A DNA stretch of 23,454 nucleotides from a virus: the IMG/VR virus record IMGVR_UViG_3300017759_000089, positions 1-23,454 of that record, one strand, 5' to 3'. The notes under the pieces were generated by a model that saw only the letters and a program-made list of their open reading frames with translations, searched no databases and was not told the origin of the DNA. Below, one piece after another: positions 19,862-23,454 of the stretch. Every line of letters begins with the position of its first letter. Within the stretch, counting starts at the first letter, position 1. A program made the position numbers and the translations under genes.

Positions 19862-20113
19862 TTAGTTCCGATCGCTATGGCCCTCAAGTCGCGCTACTGA
19901 TCGCTCTAACTCGGCCAGTCTGCTGAAAATTTCTTGGTCTCTTGTTCTGATATCGGCGTGGAGAACATCAAGGCGACCGGCTAAATTGTCTACAGCAGTT
20001 GTCAGGCGTACCAAGGAGTCTCGACCTTGCTGGTTTTGACGGGACAGCCCAGTTAACCCAGCAGAAGCAACTCCTATGCTTGCCCCAGCGACTGCAGCCC
20101 AGACTTCAACCAC
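19862..20113 (-). CDS. Small membrane-anchored coiled-coil protein, 83 aa
   Basis: GTG start. Residues 1-22 (VEVWAAVAGASIGVASAGL) are a weakly hydrophobic membrane helix. The rest is a long coiled coil (RLTTAVDNLAGRLDVLHADI and EIFSRLAELERSVARLEG). Similar proteins occur in Synechococcus phages in my recollection. Inner-membrane spanin-like or a scaffold role would fit the layout; neither is shown. It diverges from the gene at 20140 over a 26-bp gap. Confidence 0.65.
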   Translation of the reverse strand: MVEVWAAVAGASIGVASAGLTGLSRQNQQGRDSLVRLTTAVDNLAGRLDVLHADIRTRDQEIFSRLAELERSVARLEGHSDRN

Positions 20114-20139
20114 TACTCGACCTCTAGCGTCAATCCATC

Positions 20140-20421
20140 ATGGCAGAGACGAAAGACTTGCAAGAGCAGGAACAGGAGGACCAAAACAGCTCTTGGCTAG
20201 GTGACGTTGTACGAGTCACTATCCTGCTTTGGTCAATGGGCATCTTGACCGCCAACTACCTTGGTATTTTTTCGCAAGCGGTAGACCCAACGTTTCCAGC
20301 CAGCTTGCTTACTGGGACGGCAGCGACTTACACGCCAGCATTGGGCAAGTTGAATAAGAAAAAGAAGGACGACAAAACCGTTAACGTAGACAATAAGGAC
20401 ACCAAAGCCGGAATCCAATGA
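20140..20421 (+). CDS. Single-helix membrane protein, 93 aa (possible holin-like)
   Basis: An acidic, Gln-rich N-terminus is followed by a hydrophobic segment (about 23-45, VVRVTILLWSMGILTANYLG) and a basic then acidic tail (KKKKDDKTVNVDNKDTK). The layout resembles small cyanophage membrane proteins sometimes labelled holin-like. The stop overlaps the next ATG (ATGA), linking it to the run of exported proteins. Lysis function is unproven and no endolysin is in the window. Confidence 0.6.
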   Translation: MAETKDLQEQEQEDQNSSWLGDVVRVTILLWSMGILTANYLGIFSQAVDPTFPASLLTGTAATYTPALGKLNKKKKDDKTVNVDNKDTKAGIQ

Positions 20422-20912
20422 AAAAGGCACTTCTGGCACTAGCTGCCAGCTTGCTTGCCGCTCCAGCGCAGGCAGACATCACGCATAGAATCCAGTCAAG
20501 CGTTTCGCTGTCGGTTGATGGAGCGGGATCCGTTGCAATCCGGCAGCCGAGTTCACTGGCAATATCTGGCTCTAACGTCACTTTGGACACTGCTAGTAAG
20601 TTCACTGCATTTAGTTCCGGTACTGCCCTCGGTTACACTCCTGGCGTTTACAGCATTACCACTGCTGGTGATGCTTTCAGTTACAGCGAAAGCTATACAG
20701 AAGGAGACGACGTTCCAACCGTCCTCTCAACAACAGTCACCGCCGGAGTAGTCCCAGCACTGCCGGTGTTCGGCAATACAACGACCACATCAGGCGGAGT
20801 CGCTGGAACACTAGCTGGCACGATTGCAACTGATGGCGCTATTTCGGTGACTGCGGGTTCGGCTGGTACTACTGCAATCGGTCAAGTCATCCAAGAACTG
20901 ACAATCAAATGA
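20418..20912 (+). CDS. Exported cyanophage-type protein, 164 aa (first of three)
   Basis: A clear signal peptide, MKKALLALAASLLAAPAQA with cleavage after Ala19, precedes a Ser/Thr/Gly-rich, strand-rich mature protein with repeats such as TTTTSGGVAGTLAGT and VTAGSAGTTAIGQ. I recall close relatives in Synechococcus phages with no assigned role. The repetitive beta pattern suits a secreted or envelope-exposed protein. It overlaps the next gene by ATGA. Confidence 0.75.
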   Translation: MKKALLALAASLLAAPAQADITHRIQSSVSLSVDGAGSVAIRQPSSLAISGSNVTLDTASKFTAFSSGTALGYTPGVYSITTAGDAFSYSESYTEGDDVPTVLSTTVTAGVVPALPVFGNTTTTSGGVAGTLAGTIATDGAISVTAGSAGTTAIGQVIQELTIK

Positions 20913-21328
20913 TTCTGTTGCTGCTTTTGCTTGTTGCCGCACCAGCAGCTGCGGTGCCTGTGGTGCCTAACTTTTCGCAAGGCGTTCTCTCCTCCACAAC
21001 AACGACCAAGACCAAAGTCACAGAAGTCATTAACTCGTATGAATACCGGACGGGCTACGAGCTATCGGTTAGTGGCACAAATATCAAGACTGACGCTGCT
21101 ATCGCTCCAATGGGTCTGACGACAACGTCAAACACCATTCAGGGCATCACCAGTAAATGGACCAGCCTTGATGCTGCAACTAAGCCAACCTGGACAATTG
21201 TTAATGAAGGCGAAGCGTTCCAGATGGTAGAAACTTTGTCCGGCCCAGGTTTGGTCAACCATACACTCATCAACCGTGACACCGACATTGAATCTATAAC
21301 TGAGACGACAAGTACCTTTACCCAATGA
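20909..21328 (+). CDS. Exported cyanophage-type protein, 139 aa (second of three)
   Basis: Signal peptide MILLLLLLVAAPAAA with likely cleavage after Ala15. The mature part is Thr/Ser-rich and strand-rich (TTTKTKVTEVINSYEYRTGY; GPGLVNHTLINRDTDIESIT). It shares the general style and SYSxxE-like pattern (GEAFQMVETLSGPG against GDAFSYSESYTEGD) with the preceding protein, hinting at a common fold from duplication. ATGA coupling on both sides. Unknown function. Confidence 0.75.
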   Translation: MILLLLLLVAAPAAAVPVVPNFSQGVLSSTTTTKTKVTEVINSYEYRTGYELSVSGTNIKTDAAIAPMGLTTTSNTIQGITSKWTSLDAATKPTWTIVNEGEAFQMVETLSGPGLVNHTLINRDTDIESITETTSTFTQ

Positions 21329-22053
21329 AGCGAGTCATAGCAACGCTTTTGCTGCTTTCCGCTCCAGCACAAGCTCAGGTTTCCAGCACTGCTGCACCAG
21401 TTGCAAACAGTTCGGGAAGTGTCACAAACCAAGCTGTGCAGGTGGTGCCATCACGCACATTCGGGTTCAACTATGCAGGTATATCTTGTCAAGGAGCGAC
21501 TCTTCACATCAATCCTTTTCTAAGTACAACTACTAGCTGGGCACATCCCTATGAGAGCTACTACCAAGAACCGGTATACGACACTCTCGATTTGGTGGGC
21601 ACGACAACTCCGGAGGGGATTGCCGCCCCAGACGGCGTCCCTGATAATCCGGGCAATGTCCTTTACTATCGTCCAATCAGGACGGGTCAAAAAACTAATT
21701 ACTCAATCAACGGCGGTATTACAGCCACGATTTCAGTACCGCTTGACCGCTCCCACGTTAGAAGCTGCAGAAAAGCAGCTGAAAAGCAGGTGGCATTGCT
21801 GGACGCCCAGCTTGCTGACAAGCGACTTAACTACGAAATCGCCAGGCTTAAAAACTGCGCTTCACTGATGAAAGAAGGCATCAGCTTTCACCCTGACAGC
21901 CCTTACAGCAAAATCTGTGCTGACGTAGTCCTGCAAAATCCGCCAGGCGTCATCCCGCCCCACATCCACAAAATCACTTACGGAGAGAACGCTGAAACTT
22001 CACGCGCTCAGCAACAGACTCAGGGCGAGGCTTCTTCCCCAGCATCCCCTTGA
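21325..22053 (+). CDS. Exported cyanophage-type protein, 242 aa (third of three)
   Basis: Signal peptide MKRVIATLLLLSAPAQA with cleavage after Ala17. The mature protein begins with a Val/Ser/Asn-rich part (APVANSSGSVTNQAVQVVPS) that I recall in Synechococcus-phage proteins. It has Cys in ISCQGATLHINPF, a NPGNVLYYRPIRTGQKTNYS segment, a C-terminal helix around paired cysteines (RSCRKAAEKQ, RLKNCASLM, SKICADVV) and ends near PPHIHKI. Disulfides and export to the periplasm or cell surface are likely. The last 80 bp overlap the end of the opposite-strand Pro-rich gene; the final ~25 residues may be an extension. Confidence 0.75.
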   Translation: MKRVIATLLLLSAPAQAQVSSTAAPVANSSGSVTNQAVQVVPSRTFGFNYAGISCQGATLHINPFLSTTTSWAHPYESYYQEPVYDTLDLVGTTTPEGIAAPDGVPDNPGNVLYYRPIRTGQKTNYSINGGITATISVPLDRSHVRSCRKAAEKQVALLDAQLADKRLNYEIARLKNCASLMKEGISFHPDSPYSKICADVVLQNPPGVIPPHIHKITYGENAETSRAQQQTQGEASSPASP

Positions 22054-22750
22054 GCTTTTTAACTGTCTTTTTGACAGTAGGTTTGACCAGCTTCAACACA
22101 TACTCACCTAACGGTTTTGCCACGATGGCTGACGTTGCAGCCGTTGCGGCAATCACGCCAGTCGTCAGTGCAACAGGTGCGGGTGGCAGGTAATTGTCGA
22201 TAATCTTGTCGATTGGCAAGCGTTCATACAGCGTTATGCACTGACCATCAACACGCTTATATCCAATGACAATCCCAGTGCCCTGCTTGCCTCTGACACC
22301 AATAGGTAATCCATCCAGTGGCGGGCATGGCAGTTGGTTGCTATCTAATGGGATGTCAGGAATGCCACTACCTGGCGACGGAAGAGGGGCTACCGGTTGG
22401 TTTGATTCACCAGCCGGTTTTTCTTTCTTGGGCTCTACCTCTTCTTCTGGTGGCGGTGGAGGTTTTGCCGCGCCATACACCAGCGTTCCAGGCGTGTAGT
22501 CGATTGGTTTGTACGACGGCATCTGCCCGCCGCAAACAGTGATGTTGCCCTTTGGATCGGTGTTGTAGATCTCACTGTCACCTGCTGCTGAGTTCCTGGT
22601 CTCTACACAGCCAGGGATGTCAGCAACAGGAAAACCGATTTGTAACGTCACCGGCGGCGCAACCGGAATACTCTGTGGAGGCATGGCACGCCAAGCCGGG
22701 ATCTCCGGCACTTGCACCGCACCAATACCAATCTCAGGGATTTCTGGCAT
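21974..22750 (-). CDS. Pro-rich protein with C-terminal membrane helix and basic tail, 258 aa
   Basis: Begins MPEIPEIGIGAVQVPEIPAW, with Pro-rich and VTLQIGFPVADIPGCVETR segments, then a Pro/Glu linker (PPPPPEEEVEPKKEKPAGE), a Cys-containing domain (QLPCPPLDGLP; DGQCITLYERLP), a hydrophobic helix (VALTTGVIAATAATSAIVA) and a very basic tail (PTVKKTVKKLKGMLGKKPR). I recall the same opening and order in Synechococcus-phage proteins. A membrane-tethered tail-like or cell-envelope protein is suggested. Its ATG overlaps the ATG of the plus-strand gene at 22749 (CATG), and its end overlaps the third exported gene by 80 bp. Confidence 0.7.
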   Translation of the reverse strand: MPEIPEIGIGAVQVPEIPAWRAMPPQSIPVAPPVTLQIGFPVADIPGCVETRNSAAGDSEIYNTDPKGNITVCGGQMPSYKPIDYTPGTLVYGAAKPPPPPEEEVEPKKEKPAGESNQPVAPLPSPGSGIPDIPLDSNQLPCPPLDGLPIGVRGKQGTGIVIGYKRVDGQCITLYERLPIDKIIDNYLPPAPVALTTGVIAATAATSAIVAKPLGEYVLKLVKPTVKKTVKKLKGMLGKKPRPESVAERVKFQRSLRK

Positions 22751-23063
22751 GAAGGGTGAACGGTTTGTTGCTGGTCAGCTTTGGATCGAGAGAAACCGTA
22801 GACGCGAAGGACCTGAGATCACTTACACAGTTTTGTGTGGCAGGTCGTCTCGGCTTTTTACAGATCACAAAATGATCTTGCGCCACATTAAATGGCCAAA
22901 GGGCACTCCGACAGGAGATTCATTACGCGAATGGCTAGGGTCGTTTGAGCAGAAAGCGGAGACACCCGCGCCAGAACTTGACATGGCGAAAATCAAGGCG
23001 AAAGGCTTTGGGCCTGAAGCTCATGACGACGATCCAACTGCTAACACTAAAATGGTGACTTAA
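22749..23063 (+). CDS. Cyanophage-type small protein, 104 aa
   Basis: The frame is open upstream to 22617, but that part lies opposite the Pro-rich gene and looks non-coding. ATG 22749 is the natural start. The product has strands (FVAGQLWIERN; EITYTVLCGRSSRLF), a basic helix (KMILRHIKWPKG) and a TGDSLREWLGS helix, then an acidic tail. The WIERxRRxEGPxxTxTxLCGRxxRxFT pattern is one I recall from Synechococcus phages. It overlaps the convergent gene at 23047 by 17 bp. Unknown function. Confidence 0.6.
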   Translation: MKGERFVAGQLWIERNRRREGPEITYTVLCGRSSRLFTDHKMILRHIKWPKGTPTGDSLREWLGSFEQKAETPAPELDMAKIKAKGFGPEAHDDDPTANTKMVT

Positions 23064-23277
23064 TCGGCAAGCCAGTCTCTGTCGGCAGTTCTGGCATCGC
23101 TTTATCGATTTGGCTAGGGATAGCCTCTGTCACTTCGCCAATGACATCGCCGGTTGCGTCCTCCAAGTAGTCCTCAATCATTCCTGGAACGCGAGCAAAC
23201 GCAACGATTGTCGCTCCAACCAACGTTCCAGACATCAGGAACGCCAGCACTGATAGAACGTTGAAAACCTTTTGCAC
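23047..23277 (-). CDS. Small membrane-anchored protein, 76 aa
   Basis: Residues about 5-27 (FNVLSVLAFLMSGTLVGATI) form one membrane helix or uncleaved signal. The rest is acidic, with VTEAIPSQIDKAMPELPTET and a Pro-rich end. I recall the MQKxFNVLSVLAF opening and AMPELP ending in Synechococcus-phage proteins. It follows the partial gene at the window end on the same strand, 11 bp apart. Unknown role, probably in the envelope. Confidence 0.65.
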   Translation of the reverse strand: MQKVFNVLSVLAFLMSGTLVGATIVAFARVPGMIEDYLEDATGDVIGEVTEAIPSQIDKAMPELPTETGLPIKSPF

Positions 23278-23288
23278 TTCTAAAGACG

Positions 23289-23454
23289 CTAATTCTGCTC
23301 TTCCATTTTACGTCGTTCGTAAAAACGTTTCAGGGCTAAACACTCCTCAGCACGGTGTGGTTGCCCTAGATGCTCAAATGCAAGTGCTCTCGCCTTTTCG
23401 TACCGAATTGCGGTAGGCAGCAACTCGCTTGGGACCCTAGTCCCAGTTGGGGAA
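23289..23454 (-). CDS. Partial small helical protein, cut by the window end
   Basis: The minus-strand frame is open to the last base and stops with TAG at 23291-23289. The visible 54 residues include VPSELLPTAIRYEKARALAF and HLGQPHRAEECLALKRFYER, a helical, basic protein with the conserved-looking A-I-R-Y-x-K-A-R-A-L pattern. The start lies outside the window. It probably forms one leftward transcript with the membrane protein at 23047-23277. Confidence 0.6.
   Translation of the reverse strand, partial: SPTGTRVPSELLPTAIRYEKARALAFEHLGQPHRAEECLALKRFYERRKMEEQN

Noticed and set aside
22617-22748. Upstream extension of the 104-aa gene
   Set aside because: The frame is antisense to the conserved start of the Pro-rich gene and has a Gly/Cys/Thr composition unlike the rest of the protein.

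Overview
The window most probably comes from a phage (or phage-derived element) of a picocyanobacterium of the Synechococcus/Cyanobium type. The grounds are: a block of small proteins at 16.7-23.4 kb that resembles, from memory, the accessory block of Synechococcus phages; a phage virion-assembly-type protein at 5.2-6.0 kb; a phage-style replication and recombination gene set; and three palindromes matching the cyanobacterial LexA-box pattern. No polymerase, integrase, terminase, capsid or tail-fibre gene is present, so this is only part of a genome, and temperate versus lytic lifestyle cannot be settled. No database search was possible; every family name rests on visible motifs and recall.

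Layout. (1) 1-551: an AT-rich palindromic island (about 34-205), then a GC-rich, CAGGGC-rich low-complexity stretch, ending at a leftward terminator. (2) 552-3665: a very GC-rich run of eight small leftward genes. These include a GP88-like Cys-motif protein and a 63-aa protein joining a membrane helix to a helix-turn-helix. Several share a GTTGCYCCC leader instead of a Shine-Dalgarno site. (3) 3666-4228: a 560-bp control region with hairpin repeats, a direct repeat, three LexA-type boxes and a 56-bp tandem repeat; base composition changes sharply here. (4) 4229-9034, leftward: a 61-aa protein, a minimal NAD+-type DNA ligase, a virion-assembly-type protein, an origin-like region (6041-6362), a primase-helicase and a ribbon-helix-helix regulator. 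(5) 9080-12344: a rightward Dda/RecD-like SF1 helicase facing a leftward RadD-like SF2 helicase and VRR-NUC nuclease; the last two genes on opposite strands overlap by 164 bp. (6) 12402-16126, rightward: RecE-like nuclease, RecT-like annealing protein, SSB-like protein and small coupled genes. (7) 16151-18145: small phage genes, including a structured leader at 17062-17146. (8) 18168-20113, leftward: dCTP deaminase, an anchored C39-like cysteine peptidase and small membrane proteins. (9) 20140-23454: a membrane protein, three consecutive exported proteins, a Pro-rich protein on the opposite strand and three more small genes, the last cut by the window end.

How it fits together. The primase-helicase with the adjacent inverted-repeat/AT-rich region would start replication. 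The two helicases, ligase and SSB-like protein would support fork progress. The RecE-like/RecT-like pair and VRR-NUC would do recombination or end processing, and dCTP deaminase would feed dTTP synthesis. The 18-23 kb block encodes mostly envelope-directed or exported proteins of unknown role. The LexA-type boxes suggest that at least one transcript is tied to the host SOS response.
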